Shown: positions 16,836-26,103, counted from the stretch's first letter. The stretch is 64,000 bases of DNA from Clostridium drakei (GCF_000633595.2 NZ_JIBU02000038.1:1-64000); one strand, 5' to 3'. A program made the numbers and translations. Notes: generated by a model from the letters alone, not told the origin.

Positions 16836-17726
16836 CTATTTCATAATACTTTTTTTAGCAACAGAAATAGCATCTCTTGATTTTTCAATCATTTTCTTAC
16901 TTTCATCGCCCATCTTTAAGCTCACTGAAATGAAAATCATATCTAAAATAACAAGCTGTATAAGTCGTGAAACCATGGCATCTGTATAATATTTTAAATC
17001 ATAGGTTGAGCTGAATAGGGATACATCTGATATTTTTGCAAGAGAAGAGTTTAAATAACTTGTTATCCCAATGATTTTACAACCTGCTTTTTTAGCATTT
17101 TCAGCACATTCCAAAACTTCACGGCTTTCTCCAGTATGTGAAATGAGAACTACCACATCATCTGCTTTAAGATGAGAAGTTTTTATCAGTGAAAAATGGG
17201 AATTTATATCAAAGGATACTCTTTTACCAATTCTCATAAATTTATGATATGCATCCATTGCAATTACACTGGAACCACCTGAACCGTAAAACAATATACT
17301 GTCGCTATTTAAGATAAGGTTTACAGCAGTATTCAAATCTTCAATATTTATAATGTTATTTAAATCGTTTATTGCACAAGCAGCAGAAGATACCACTTTT
17401 TGCTTTACTGTTTCAATGCTATCGGAAGCCTCAATATTTTGATATCCATCAGCTATATTAATGATACTTGATGATGCTGCAGTAGTATTTTCTTTAGATA
17501 ATTCTCCAGCCATATCTATACGAAATGTTTGATATGAATTGTAATCAAGCTTATTTATAAAACGTATTACAGTAGGTTCACTAACGGAACATTTTTGAGC
17601 TAAATCACTAATAGTTAATCTAACAGCTTCATTTTTATTACTTAAAATATAGTCAGCTATATTTTTTTGTATTTTGGATAAAGTATTATAGCGTGAACGT
17701 ATAGTAGTAAACAGATTGTCCTGCAT
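16836..17726 (-). CDS. MurR/RpiR family transcriptional regulator
   Basis: This 296-residue protein has an N-terminal HTH_6 domain (about 1-77; ISDLAQKCSVSEPTVIRFIN) and a C-terminal SIS sugar-phosphate-binding domain (about 125-260; SILFYGSGGSSVIAMDAYHK and VVLISHTGESREVLE). RpiR proteins sense phosphorylated sugars. It is divergent from the acid-sugar operon starting at 17992, with 265 bp between, and almost certainly controls it. The effector is probably a phosphorylated C4 acid or an aldolase product. Confidence 0.87.
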   Translation of the reverse strand: MQDNLFTTIRSRYNTLSKIQKNIADYILSNKNEAVRLTISDLAQKCSVSEPTVIRFINKLDYNSYQTFRIDMAGELSKENTTAASSSIINIADGYQNIEASDSIETVKQKVVSSAACAINDLNNIINIEDLNTAVNLILNSDSILFYGSGGSSVIAMDAYHKFMRIGKRVSFDINSHFSLIKTSHLKADDVVVLISHTGESREVLECAENAKKAGCKIIGITSYLNSSLAKISDVSLFSSTYDLKYYTDAMVSRLIQLVILDMIFISVSLKMGDESKKMIEKSRDAISVAKKSIMK

Positions 17727-17825
17727 GTTTAATAATTCCCCCTAAGTTCTTTTATTTTATGATAAGTCAATTGTAGCAAAACATTATATAAAAAACAACA
17801 AAGCTAATATTCAAAAAATTAATTA

Positions 17826-17854
17826 TTGACAACGTTTAAATGTTTTGATATTCT
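17826..17854 (+). promoter_or_regulatory. Promoter and putative RpiR operator of the acid-sugar operon
   Basis: TTGACA at 17826-17831 and TATTCT at 17849-17854 are 17 bases apart and point toward the operon. The spacer and -35 edge contain the imperfect palindrome AACGTTTAAATGTT (17831-17844), placed so that a bound repressor would block polymerase. The divergent RpiR protein is the obvious candidate. Confidence 0.6.
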
Positions 17855-17991
17855 TAATATAGTAAAAATACTACTGATAAACAAAATAATAAGTAATAAA
17901 ATTACTAAAACAAAAAATATTAAAATAAATGGTGTCTAAAAAAGCATATAAAGCTTTTGAGGATATCACTAAAAAATTGGAGGATGAGATT

Positions 17992-18888
17992 ATGAAAAAA
18001 AATATTGGTTTCATAGGATTAGGTATAATGGGAAGACCTATGACATTAAATCTTTTAAAAGCTGGTTACAAGGTGACTGTATATGACATAAACAAGGAAG
18101 CAATAGAAAAATTAGTGGCTGAAGGTGCTAAAGGAGCTGCATCACCAAAGGAAGTTGGAGAAAATAGTGACGTAATTATTACTATGGTGCCAAATTCTAA
18201 GCATGTAAGAGAAGCAGTTTTGAGTGAAAATGGAGTTGCTAAGGGTGCAAAAGCTGGTTCAGTTGTAATCGATATGAGTTCTATTACTCCAGTTGCTTCA
18301 AAAGAAATTGCAAAAGAGCTTTCTGAATTTGGTATTGAAATGTTAGATGCACCTGTAAGTGGTGGAGAACCAGGAGCTGTAGCTGCTACATTATCCATAA
18401 TGGTAGGTGGTAAGGAACAGGTCTTTGAAAGCGTTAAAGATGTACTTCAAGCTATGGGAAGAGATATTGTTCTAGTTGGAGCAAATGGCTGCGGAGTTAC
18501 TGCAAAATTAGCAAATCAAGTTATTGTTAATTTAAATATTGCAGCAATGTCAGAAGCACTAGTGCTTGCAGCAAAAGCTGGAATCGATGTTGAAAAGATG
18601 TACCAAGCAATTAGAGGCGGACTTGCAGGAAGTGTTGTACTTGATGCAAAGGTTCCTTTAATACTTGATAGAAACTTTGTACCAGGTGGAAAAATTTCAA
18701 TAAATCTTAAAGATATAACTAATGTTATGGAAACAGCTCATAGCATTGATGTTCCACTACCATTATGCAGCCAATTATTAGAAATAATGCATGCATTAAA
18801 AGCAGATGGAAAAGAAAATGACGATCACGGTGGTATAGTACAATATTATGAAAAAATTGCAAAGGTTGAAGTTAGAAGGGAGCAATAA
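17992..18888 (+). CDS. LtnD/GarR-like 3-hydroxyacid dehydrogenase
   Basis: Counted from the ATG at 17992 this protein has 298 residues. GGAGG at 17979-17983 lies inside the longer GTG-initiated reading frame and decides this start. The N-terminal NAD(P)-binding motif is IGFIGLGIMGRPM. The substrate motif is MLDAPVSGGEPGAV and the catalytic lysine region is CGVTAKLANQ. These define the 3-hydroxyisobutyrate/tartronate-semialdehyde/L-threonate dehydrogenase family. Next to an OtnK-like kinase the best reading is oxidation of a C4 acid sugar such as threonate or erythronate to its keto acid (LtnD/DenD role). GarR-type tartronate semialdehyde reductase is the alternative. The kinase starts 2 bp after its stop. 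Confidence 0.82.
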   Translation: MKKNIGFIGLGIMGRPMTLNLLKAGYKVTVYDINKEAIEKLVAEGAKGAASPKEVGENSDVIITMVPNSKHVREAVLSENGVAKGAKAGSVVIDMSSITPVASKEIAKELSEFGIEMLDAPVSGGEPGAVAATLSIMVGGKEQVFESVKDVLQAMGRDIVLVGANGCGVTAKLANQVIVNLNIAAMSEALVLAAKAGIDVEKMYQAIRGGLAGSVVLDAKVPLILDRNFVPGGKISINLKDITNVMETAHSIDVPLPLCSQLLEIMHALKADGKENDDHGGIVQYYEKIAKVEVRREQ

Positions 18889-18890
18889 TA

Positions 18891-20318
18891 ATGAGCAAAG
18901 TGCTAGCTAAAGGAGTTTTTGATAAGATACCAGCAGTAGATGTAAAAGTTGTAGATGAATTATTAACTAAGGAATTAGCTGAACTTGATAAAAAAATAGT
19001 AGTACTTGATGATGATCCTACTGGTGTACAAACAGTCCATGATGTTTCAGTTTACACTGATTGGTCATTAGATAGCATTGAAAATGGTTTTAAAGAAGAA
19101 AGTTCTATGTTTTTTATTCTAACAAATTCAAGAGGCTTTACTGCAGCAGAAACGGAAAAAGCTCATAAGGAAATGTCTTTAAATATTACACAAGTAGCTA
19201 AAAAGCTTAATAAAGATTTTATAGTAATTAGTAGATCAGATTCAACTCTTAGAGGACACTATCCTCTTGAAACAGAGATTTTAAAACAAACTATAGAAGA
19301 AAATTCGCAGGTTAAATTTGATGGGGAAGTACTGATGCCATTTTTCAAAGAAGGTGGAAGATTCACTGTTAACAACATTCACTATGTTCAATATGATGAG
19401 TATTTAGTGCCAGCTGGAGAAACTGAGTTTGCAAAGGATAGAACTTTTGGGTATACAAAATCTCAATTAGGTGAATACATTGAAGAAAAAACAAAGGGAG
19501 CTTTTAAAGCTGAAAACACTACTTATATATCACTTGAAAGCATTAGAAATTTGGAAATAGAAAAAATTAAAGAACAATTATTAAAGGTTGAAAACTTCAA
19601 TAAAGTTGTAGTTAATGCTGTAGACTATGTTGATGTGAAGATATTTGCTATTGCATTAGTAAAAGCAATAAAAGCAGGTAAAAATTTTATGTATAGAAGT
19701 GCAGCTGCTTTGACTAAGGTAATAGGGGGAGTAAGTGATAAAAATTTACTAACTAGAGATGAACTTATTAAAGAAGGTTCTAAAAATGGAGGCTTAATAA
19801 TAGTTGGTTCTCATGTTAAAAAGACTACTGAGCAATTAGAAGAATTAAAGAAATGTGATTTTATAGAGTTCATTGAATTCAATTGCCATCTTGTTTTAGA
19901 TTCTGAAAAATTTGAAGCAGAGGTTCAAGGAATTATTGAAAAAACTGAAAAGCTTATAGCAGAAGGTAAAACTGTAGCAGTTTATACTTCAAGAAAAAGG
20001 TTAGATCTTGGTGAAAATAAAAAGGAAGAAGAATTAAAGCTTTCTGTTAAGATTTCAGATGCAGTAACAAGCATTGTTGGAAAATTGAAGGTAAGACCTA
20101 ACTACATTGTTGCTAAAGGCGGAATAACATCAAGTGATGTAGGAACAAAGGGACTTAAAGTAAAAAGAGCAACTGTAGCTGGTCAAATAAAACCAGGAAT
20201 ACCTGTATGGAGAACAGGTGATGAAAGTAAATTCCCAGGTGTAGCATATGTTATATTTCCAGGAAATGTGGGAACTAAAACAACTTTGAAAGAAGCAGTT
20301 GAAATTTTAAATCAATAG
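18891..20318 (+). CDS. Four-carbon acid-sugar kinase (OtnK/DUF1537 family)
   Basis: This 475-residue protein is somewhat longer than the roughly 420 usual for OtnK/DtnK. The N-terminal acid-sugar-binding domain starts KIVVLDDDPTGVQTVHDV and contains SRSDSTLRGHYPLE. The C-terminal nucleotide-binding domain contains AKGGITSSDVGTKGL, PGIPVWR and FPGNVG. The family phosphorylates 3-oxo-tetronate, D-threonate or D-erythronate using ATP. It is translationally close to the dehydrogenase gene before it and 51 bp before the aldolase gene. Which tetronate it uses is undecided. Confidence 0.88.
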   Translation: MSKVLAKGVFDKIPAVDVKVVDELLTKELAELDKKIVVLDDDPTGVQTVHDVSVYTDWSLDSIENGFKEESSMFFILTNSRGFTAAETEKAHKEMSLNITQVAKKLNKDFIVISRSDSTLRGHYPLETEILKQTIEENSQVKFDGEVLMPFFKEGGRFTVNNIHYVQYDEYLVPAGETEFAKDRTFGYTKSQLGEYIEEKTKGAFKAENTTYISLESIRNLEIEKIKEQLLKVENFNKVVVNAVDYVDVKIFAIALVKAIKAGKNFMYRSAAALTKVIGGVSDKNLLTRDELIKEGSKNGGLIIVGSHVKKTTEQLEELKKCDFIEFIEFNCHLVLDSEKFEAEVQGIIEKTEKLIAEGKTVAVYTSRKRLDLGENKKEEELKLSVKISDAVTSIVGKLKVRPNYIVAKGGITSSDVGTKGLKVKRATVAGQIKPGIPVWRTGDESKFPGVAYVIFPGNVGTKTTLKEAVEILNQ

Positions 20319-20369
20319 AAACTATACATTTAATTTGTGATCTGAGGTGTTATAGGGAAAGGAGGAAAA

Positions 20370-21206
20370 ATGCTAGTTAACATGAAAGAAATTCTCCTTG
20401 ATGCAAAGTTAAATAATTATGCAGTTGGTTCATTTAATGTATATAGTTATGAAACAATAAAAGGTGTTATAGAAGCTGGTAAACAGAACAATAATCCTGC
20501 AATAATTGCATTTGGAGAAAAATACATTAAAAATATGGATTTTAAATCAGTATACGCTTTGGTAAATAACTTATCAAAGGATACTAAGGTTCCTTTTGCT
20601 TTACACTTAGACCACTGCAGCAATTTGGAAAATGTGTACAAGGCTATAAAGGCAGGATTTACTTCAGTAATGTATGATGGATCTTCCTTGAAGTTTGAAG
20701 AAAATGTTGAAAATACTTCAAAGGTTGTTGAAGTTGCACACTCATGTAATGTATCTGTGGAGGCTGAATTAGGTTCTTTGGCAGCAGGATTAGATTCTAA
20801 TGAAGGAAATTTAGAAGATAAAGAAATTTATACAAGTCCAGCACAGGCAGAAGAATTTGCTAATAGTACAAAAATAGATGCTTTAGCGGTATCAATAGGT
20901 ACAGTACATGGTATGTATAAAGGTGTGCCTGATATAAGAGTGGATATACTAAAGAAAATAAAGGAAAAAGTTCATATACCACTTGTTTTACATGGCGGAT
21001 CAGGAACTCCTCAAAATGTATTGAAGGACTGTATTGAAAATGGTATATGCAAAATAAATGTTAATACAGAAATATCAGTATATACTATAGAAAAAATAAG
21101 AGAAATGTTAAATGATAATAAGAAACATCATTTATCAGAGATATCATTAAAAGAAACAGAATTTGTTAAAGAAGTAGTTACTAAATATATGAAGATATTT
21201 AAATAA
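20370..21206 (+). CDS. Class II (zinc) ketose-bisphosphate-type aldolase
   Basis: This 278-residue TIM barrel is of the FbaA/GatY/KbaY family. ALHLDHC holds the catalytic aspartate (D81) and a zinc histidine (H82). EAELGSLAAG is followed by the zinc histidine in VHGMYKG and by LVLHGGSGTP with INVNTE, the phosphate and DHAP site. Class II aldolases cleave phosphorylated ketoses to DHAP and an aldehyde. Known tetronate pathways instead end with an OtnC decarboxylase of the unrelated AraD fold, so the role here is a variation or a different substrate. AAAGGAGG precedes the ATG. A hairpin follows the gene. Confidence 0.85.
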   Translation: MLVNMKEILLDAKLNNYAVGSFNVYSYETIKGVIEAGKQNNNPAIIAFGEKYIKNMDFKSVYALVNNLSKDTKVPFALHLDHCSNLENVYKAIKAGFTSVMYDGSSLKFEENVENTSKVVEVAHSCNVSVEAELGSLAAGLDSNEGNLEDKEIYTSPAQAEEFANSTKIDALAVSIGTVHGMYKGVPDIRVDILKKIKEKVHIPLVLHGGSGTPQNVLKDCIENGICKINVNTEISVYTIEKIREMLNDNKKHHLSEISLKETEFVKEVVTKYMKIFK

Positions 21207-21218
21207 CTTTTAGAAGGT

Positions 21219-21256
21219 AAACTTCACCTTCAAAAAACTGGGAAAAGGTGAAGTTT
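21219..21256 (+). terminator. Intra-operon hairpin between aldolase and permease genes
   Basis: AAACTTCACCTT at 21219-21230 pairs perfectly with AAGGTGAAGTTT at 21245-21256. No T run follows, so it may stabilise the upstream message or reduce read-through into the permease gene rather than stop all transcription. Confidence 0.6.
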
Positions 21257-21373
21257 GCACTTTAAAGAAATGTTACATATATCAGATATAGTATTGCAAT
21301 AATTTATACGATCTAAGAAAACGATAACATAAATGATAAATTTTAGAAAAAACTTTAAGTGGAGGATTTTATT

Positions 21374-22711
21374 ATGAGTAATATAACAATTATGATTCTC
21401 ATTCTATTTATTTCTATTGCTTTGATTGTGTTTCTTATTATGAAAACAAAGCTAAGTGCATTTTTGGCATTAACTATAGCCGGATTATTCCTTGGTACTG
21501 CAGCAGGTATGCCTCTTGATAAAGTTGCTGTTTCATTTCAAAATGGTATGGGAAGCACTTTAGGATTCCTTGCAACTGTTCTTGGACTTGGAACAATCCT
21601 TGGTAAGATGCTTGAAATTTCTGGTGGAGCACAGCGTCTTGCAAGAACCTTACTTGATACCTTTGGTGAGAAAAGGGCACATTGGGCAATGTTATTTGTA
21701 GCATTTATATGCGGAATACCTGTATTTTTTCAAGTTGGTTTTGTTTTATTACTTCCAGTAATATTTAGTATTGCACTTCAAACAAGAATGTCACTAGTAA
21801 AAATAGGAATTCCTGTTGTAGCAGGACTAATAACAGTACATGCAATGGTACCACCACATCCTGCTGCTCTAGCTATTGTTTCTACTCTCAAGGCTGATGT
21901 TGGAACTGCTATTATGTTAAGCTTAATTATAGGATTACCAGCTGCAATTTGTGCAGGACCTATTTATGGTAATTTGATTTCAAAATATGTCAAAGTTAAT
22001 CCTCCAGAGAATCTTTTCCAAGATGAACTTATACCAGAAGAAAAACTTCCTAAATTCGGAATAACATTATTTACAATATTATTACCTATGATAATCATGG
22101 TAGTAAAAACTATTGTTGAATTAGCAGCACCTAAGGGAGCACCATATATTCGTCTTGTAGAATTTGTTGGTAATCCAATAGCAGCACTTTTAATTTCTGT
22201 AGTTTTCTCATATTTTACTCTTGGATTTTCAAGAGGTATGAAAAAGGAAGAAATATTGAAGATTACTGATGGTTGCTTTGGACCAGTAGCAGGTATACTT
22301 CTAGTTATAGGTGCAGGCGGAGCGTTTAATCAAGTTCTTCAGGATAGTGGAATAGGAAAGGTACTTGGAAGTGTTCTTACAAACTTGCACATGAGTCCGA
22401 TATTGTTAGCATGGATAGTTGCTATTATAATGAGATTTGCTGTTGGTTCTACTACTGTTGCAATGATGACTTCAGCAGGCATAATTCTACCACTTTTATC
22501 TAGTTATCCAGATGTGAATCGTGCATTAATATGTGCAGCTATTGGTGCAGGAGGAATTGGTTTATCACATGTAAATGACTCTGGATTTTGGATAGTTAAA
22601 GAGTATTTTGGAATGTCAGTAGGAGATACCTTTAAATCATGGACAGCAGCTACAACTGTTGCATCTGTTGTTGCCATTGCTATAACTATGATTGTGGGAA
22701 CATTCATTTAA
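21374..22711 (+). CDS. GntP-family gluconate/acid-sugar:proton symporter
   Basis: This 445-residue protein has about 12-14 membrane segments. Family motifs include the VLGLGTILGKMLE region, VHAMVPPHPAALAI, and the C-terminal HVNDSGFWIVKEYFGMS. It starts at ATG 21374, because GGAGG at 21361-21365 lies inside the GTG-initiated longer frame. GntP members import gluconate and other sugar acids. At the end of the dehydrogenase-kinase-aldolase operon it most likely imports the C4 acid-sugar substrate of that pathway. Confidence 0.87.
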   Translation: MSNITIMILILFISIALIVFLIMKTKLSAFLALTIAGLFLGTAAGMPLDKVAVSFQNGMGSTLGFLATVLGLGTILGKMLEISGGAQRLARTLLDTFGEKRAHWAMLFVAFICGIPVFFQVGFVLLLPVIFSIALQTRMSLVKIGIPVVAGLITVHAMVPPHPAALAIVSTLKADVGTAIMLSLIIGLPAAICAGPIYGNLISKYVKVNPPENLFQDELIPEEKLPKFGITLFTILLPMIIMVVKTIVELAAPKGAPYIRLVEFVGNPIAALLISVVFSYFTLGFSRGMKKEEILKITDGCFGPVAGILLVIGAGGAFNQVLQDSGIGKVLGSVLTNLHMSPILLAWIVAIIMRFAVGSTTVAMMTSAGIILPLLSSYPDVNRALICAAIGAGGIGLSHVNDSGFWIVKEYFGMSVGDTFKSWTAATTVASVVAIAITMIVGTFI

Positions 22712-22753
22712 TTCTAGAAAAATATAATAATATAAGAGTATAATATAAATATG

Positions 22754-22791
22754 TTAGGTATATATAATTTAGAAACATTATATATACCTAA
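22754..22791 (+). terminator. Terminator of the acid-sugar operon
   Basis: TTAGGTATATATAAT at 22754-22768 pairs perfectly with ATTATATATACCTAA at 22777-22791, followed by TCGTTTTTG. Confidence 0.85.
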
Positions 22792-22912
22792 TCGTTTTTG
22801 ATAAAATACAGTTTAATTATAAGTTTTTGAAATATTAAATAATTGCTTTTAGATTAATTTGTAAAAGTTAGTTATTATAATTTTAGTATAAATTAAGAAG
22901 GAGAAGATACTA

Positions 22913-23740
22913 ATGATTAAATATAATTGGTGTGTATGTGATATGGATGGAACGTTGCTTAATTCAAAGGATAGTATATCAAAAGAAAATGAACAAGCAT
23001 TGAAAAAAATTCAAAATATGGGGATTGAAGTTGTTATTGCTTCAGGAAGAGTTGATCTTTTAATGAAGTCTTTTATAAAACAGTTAAATTTAAAAGGCTA
23101 TATTATATGCTGTAATGGTGGATTAATTAAAAATATAAAAACAGGAGAAGTTCTCTATTCAAAAATAATGAATAAAGCAGATGTAAAGAAAATTATAAAT
23201 TATAGTATAAGAAATAATGTTGAATTTTTTATATATACTATTGATACTGTGTATTCTAGTAAAAATAATCCTAAGGCTAAAAAATATGAAATTTTAAATA
23301 AGTCATTTTCAGAGGATTTAACAATACCAATAAAGTATGTAAATGATGAAATCATAGAAAATTTAGATGAAATTGATGCTTTTAAAATTTTGCTTGTTTG
23401 TGAAGATAGTGATCAGGTTAAGCTAGCTGAAAGTGATTTTTCAGAAATTCATGATATTACAATGGTAAGTTCACTAAAGGGACTTTTAGATATTATGGCA
23501 TCAAATACTTCAAAAGGGAATGGACTTAAAATTTTATCTGAAAAGTTAGATTTAGATTTAAGTAAAGTTATTGCTTTTGGAGATAATTATAATGATATTG
23601 AGATGTTTAGACAAGTAGGAATGCCTATAGCTATGGGAAATGCAGTTGATAAGGTTAAATCAGAAGCTAAATATGTAACTAAATCAAATGATGAGTCTGG
23701 TATAGCTTATGCAATTAATAAGTTTATATTGGAAAAATAA
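22913..23740 (+). CDS. Cof-type HAD-IIB hydrolase (sugar phosphatase-like)
   Basis: This 275-residue protein has HAD motif I DMDGTLL at about residues 10-16, motif II in IASGR, and motif III/IV with GNGLKIL and FGDNYNDIEMF. The cap domain sits between motifs II and III, as in YidA/Cof phosphatases. It hydrolyses a phosphorylated metabolite in the cytoplasm; specificity cannot be read. It has its own upstream region after the operon terminator and ends with its own terminator, so its link to the acid-sugar operon is only by neighbourhood. AAGGAGAAG precedes the ATG. Confidence 0.87.
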   Translation: MIKYNWCVCDMDGTLLNSKDSISKENEQALKKIQNMGIEVVIASGRVDLLMKSFIKQLNLKGYIICCNGGLIKNIKTGEVLYSKIMNKADVKKIINYSIRNNVEFFIYTIDTVYSSKNNPKAKKYEILNKSFSEDLTIPIKYVNDEIIENLDEIDAFKILLVCEDSDQVKLAESDFSEIHDITMVSSLKGLLDIMASNTSKGNGLKILSEKLDLDLSKVIAFGDNYNDIEMFRQVGMPIAMGNAVDKVKSEAKYVTKSNDESGIAYAINKFILEK

Positions 23741-23762
23741 ATATTTTATTATAGTAGTAGAT

Positions 23763-23800
23763 AAGTACCAATGGGATGTAATTACTGTTGGTACTTTTTT
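23763..23800 (+). terminator. Terminator of the HAD hydrolase gene
   Basis: AAGTACCAA at 23763-23771 pairs with TTGGTACTT at 23788-23796, followed by a T run. Confidence 0.85.
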
Positions 23801-23970
23801 GTGTAAAATTTTGGTTGATGACTATTGATAAAAAAGTAAATTAATTCTAAGATATTATTATAAAAAATTAAAAATTAGAATAATATAAGTATGTTTATAG
23901 GTAAATTTAATTTGTGCTATAATGCCCGCAAAATAGACTTGATATAAAATAAGATAGTAAGGGGGATAAC

Positions 23971-25371
23971 ATGGTAGAAAATTTATTGGACCATAAAAAA
24001 ATTTTAGAATGTTTATTGGAAAATTTAGATGAAGGAATTCAAATTGTAGATTCTACAGGTAAAACTATATATTATAATCAGGTAATGGGTAAGGTGGAAG
24101 GAATAAATCCTAATGAAGTTTTAGGAAAGCGTGTTAATGAATATCTATCAGATGTAAAGGAAGATACATCAACTCTTATGAAAGTATTAAAAAGTGGAGA
24201 AAAAATTGTAGATTTAATTCAACAGTATAGTAATGAATACAAGAAAAAGGTTACGACTATAAATACTACTGTACCTGTGACATGTGATGGTAAAAATGCA
24301 GCAGCAATTGAAATATCTAAAGACATGACAAGGTTAAAGGAACTTACTGAATATATATATAAACTACAAGGAAATGATACAAAAGTAAAAAAAAGGTTTA
24401 ACTTTAAAGATATAATTACTAATAGTGATAAGATGAAGGAAATAGTGAAAAAAGCCAAAAGATCCAGTTTGTCAAATTCATCAGTTTTAATATATGCAGA
24501 AACAGGGTCAGGAAAAGAAGTAATGGCTCAAAGTATTCACTATGGTGGGATAAGAAATAATAACCCTTTTATACCAATTAATTGTGCTGCAATACCAGCA
24601 GCTTTACTTGAAGGAATGATGTTTGGAACAACAAAAGGTAGTTTTACAGGGGCGGAAAATAAAAAGGGATTATTTGAAGAAGCAAATCATGGAACTATTT
24701 TGTTAGATGAAATTAATTCAATGGAACCATATCTTCAATCTAAACTTTTAAGAGTACTTCAAGATGGATACATAAGACCAATTGGAAGCAATAAACCTAT
24801 AGATATAGATGTAAGAATAATAGCTACATTAAACGAAGAACCTGAGGAACTTGTGAAATCAGGAAAACTTAGAAAAGACTTTTATTATAGATTAAGTGTA
24901 ATAAAATTAAGAATACCACCACTAAGGGAGAGAAAAGAAGATATACCTATTTTAGCTAATAAATTTCTTAAAGAATGCAATGATATTATGGGGAAAAATA
25001 TAGAAAGAATACATGAAGATTTAATGGAAAAGTTTTTAAAGTATAACTGGCCTGGAAACATAAGAGAACTTAGAAATGTAATTGAATCTGCTGTAAATAT
25101 GTCAGATGATACTTCTGTTTTGAATTGTAACAATTTTGAATCTAAAATTTTTAATAAATCAATAAGTGGGCTGTATGAAGATTTTAATATAGATAACTGT
25201 GAAAAAATTGATTTAGAAAAATATATAGGCAGCATAGAAAAGAATGTAATTGAAAAGGTGCTTAAAAAAAATAATTATAATGTAAGTAAAACTTCTAGGC
25301 AATTAAATATTTCAAGACAAAATTTACAGTATAAATTAAAAAAGCACAATATTAAGCATGAGGGAGAGTAG
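23971..25371 (+). CDS. Sigma-54-dependent PAS/AAA+/Fis transcriptional activator
   Basis: This 466-residue enhancer-binding protein has an N-terminal PAS domain (about 8-110). The central AAA+ domain (about 145-370) contains Walker A AETGSGKE, the sigma-54 contact loop GSFTGA, Walker B ILLDEIN and the arginine-finger region. The C-terminal Fis-type HTH ends SKTSRQLNISRQNLQYKLKK. The contact loop reads GSFTGA rather than GAFTGA. The gene lies directly upstream of the ornithine cluster, whose promoter is a near-perfect -24/-12 element, so it is very probably its activator. The PAS domain may sense ornithine or a derived metabolite. A terminator separates it from the operon it should control. 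Confidence 0.9.
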   Translation: MVENLLDHKKILECLLENLDEGIQIVDSTGKTIYYNQVMGKVEGINPNEVLGKRVNEYLSDVKEDTSTLMKVLKSGEKIVDLIQQYSNEYKKKVTTINTTVPVTCDGKNAAAIEISKDMTRLKELTEYIYKLQGNDTKVKKRFNFKDIITNSDKMKEIVKKAKRSSLSNSSVLIYAETGSGKEVMAQSIHYGGIRNNNPFIPINCAAIPAALLEGMMFGTTKGSFTGAENKKGLFEEANHGTILLDEINSMEPYLQSKLLRVLQDGYIRPIGSNKPIDIDVRIIATLNEEPEELVKSGKLRKDFYYRLSVIKLRIPPLRERKEDIPILANKFLKECNDIMGKNIERIHEDLMEKFLKYNWPGNIRELRNVIESAVNMSDDTSVLNCNNFESKIFNKSISGLYEDFNIDNCEKIDLEKYIGSIEKNVIEKVLKKNNYNVSKTSRQLNISRQNLQYKLKKHNIKHEGE

Positions 25372-25451
25372 TAAAGAAAGTACTACTATATCTTTATAAT
25401 GAATATTTTTAAAATTTTTCATTAAAATGTGTTTTCAATATAAAAGTTTAT

Positions 25452-25496
25452 AAAAACTAGTATGTACAATAGAAGCATATATACATACTAGTTTTT
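25452..25496 (+). terminator. Terminator of the sigma-54 activator gene
   Basis: AAAAACTAGTATGTA at 25452-25466 pairs perfectly with TACATACTAGTTTTT at 25482-25496, giving a 15-bp stem ending in a T run. Confidence 0.88.
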
Positions 25497-25562
25497 ATTT
25501 GTTATGTTAAAAATGAATAAATATTCAAAAAAATTAATTAATTAATGCAATAGCAAAATAAT

Positions 25563-25592
25563 TTGTCACATGTAAAAAAATTTTGCACATGG
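25563..25592. promoter_or_regulatory. Candidate upstream activator sequence for the ornithine operon
   Basis: TTGTCACATGT at 25563-25573 and TTGCACATGG at 25583-25592 form an imperfect direct repeat with a 20-bp period, two helical turns. They lie about 130-160 bp upstream of the sigma-54 promoter, the usual distance for enhancer-binding-protein sites. Binding by the activator encoded at 23971 is inferred. Confidence 0.45.
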
Positions 25593-25720
25593 CTATATTA
25601 ATTGTAAATATTAGACAACATCTATTTAATACCAATTTGAGTAAATATATAGCAAGAAATTTTGCTGATTATTTTATACAAATTAATTTTTAAGCTATAT
25701 AAATAGAGGATTTCAGCATA

Positions 25721-25736
25721 TGGCACACTGTTTGCT
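25721..25736 (+). promoter_or_regulatory. Sigma-54 promoter of the ornithine oxidation operon
   Basis: TGGCAC at 25721-25726, five spacer bases, then TTGCT from 25732. The GG at 25722-25723 and GC at 25734-25735 are exactly ten bases apart, as required. This is an essentially consensus -24/-12 element. Transcription should start near 25747, about 70 bases before ortA. Confidence 0.9.
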
Positions 25737-25815
25737 TTATATATTAACGAGACCAATGGAAAACAAAAGTTCCATTTGATACATACAAAATTATATTTAT
25801 GGTAGGTGAAGAAGT

Positions 25816-26103
25816 ATGATAAAAAAAGGTACATGGGTTGAGGTTGAGGAGATCGTATTGATACCTGAGGAAAGAGCTAAAAATATACCAGAAGAAACCA
25901 AAAAAACTCCTCTTAAATGTTGGATAAGGGGAAATTGTTTAAATGATTGTAAGTTAGGCGATGAAGTAAATGTTGAAACAAATGTAGGAAGAATAGCTCG
26001 AGGGAAGGTAGTAGATGTAGAACCAGGTTATTACCATTCCTTTGGAAGATATATTAGTGAACTGGGTTACATAGGAAAACAAGCCAGAGATATGATCAAG
26101 TAA
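25816..26103 (+). CDS. ortA: 2-amino-4-ketopentanoate thiolase, alpha subunit
   Basis: This small 95-residue protein has the size and sequence character of OrtA, with KGTWVEVEEIVL near the start, LGDEVNVETNVGR in the middle and a GYYHSFGRYISELGYIG end. OrtA pairs with the PLP-containing OrtB. Together they cleave 2-amino-4-ketopentanoate with coenzyme A to alanine and acetyl-CoA, the last step of oxidative ornithine breakdown. It is the first gene after the sigma-54 promoter; AGGTGAAG precedes the ATG. The call depends mainly on its place next to ortB and on length, and is firm in this context. Confidence 0.9.
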   Translation: MIKKGTWVEVEEIVLIPEERAKNIPEETKKTPLKCWIRGNCLNDCKLGDEVNVETNVGRIARGKVVDVEPGYYHSFGRYISELGYIGKQARDMIK

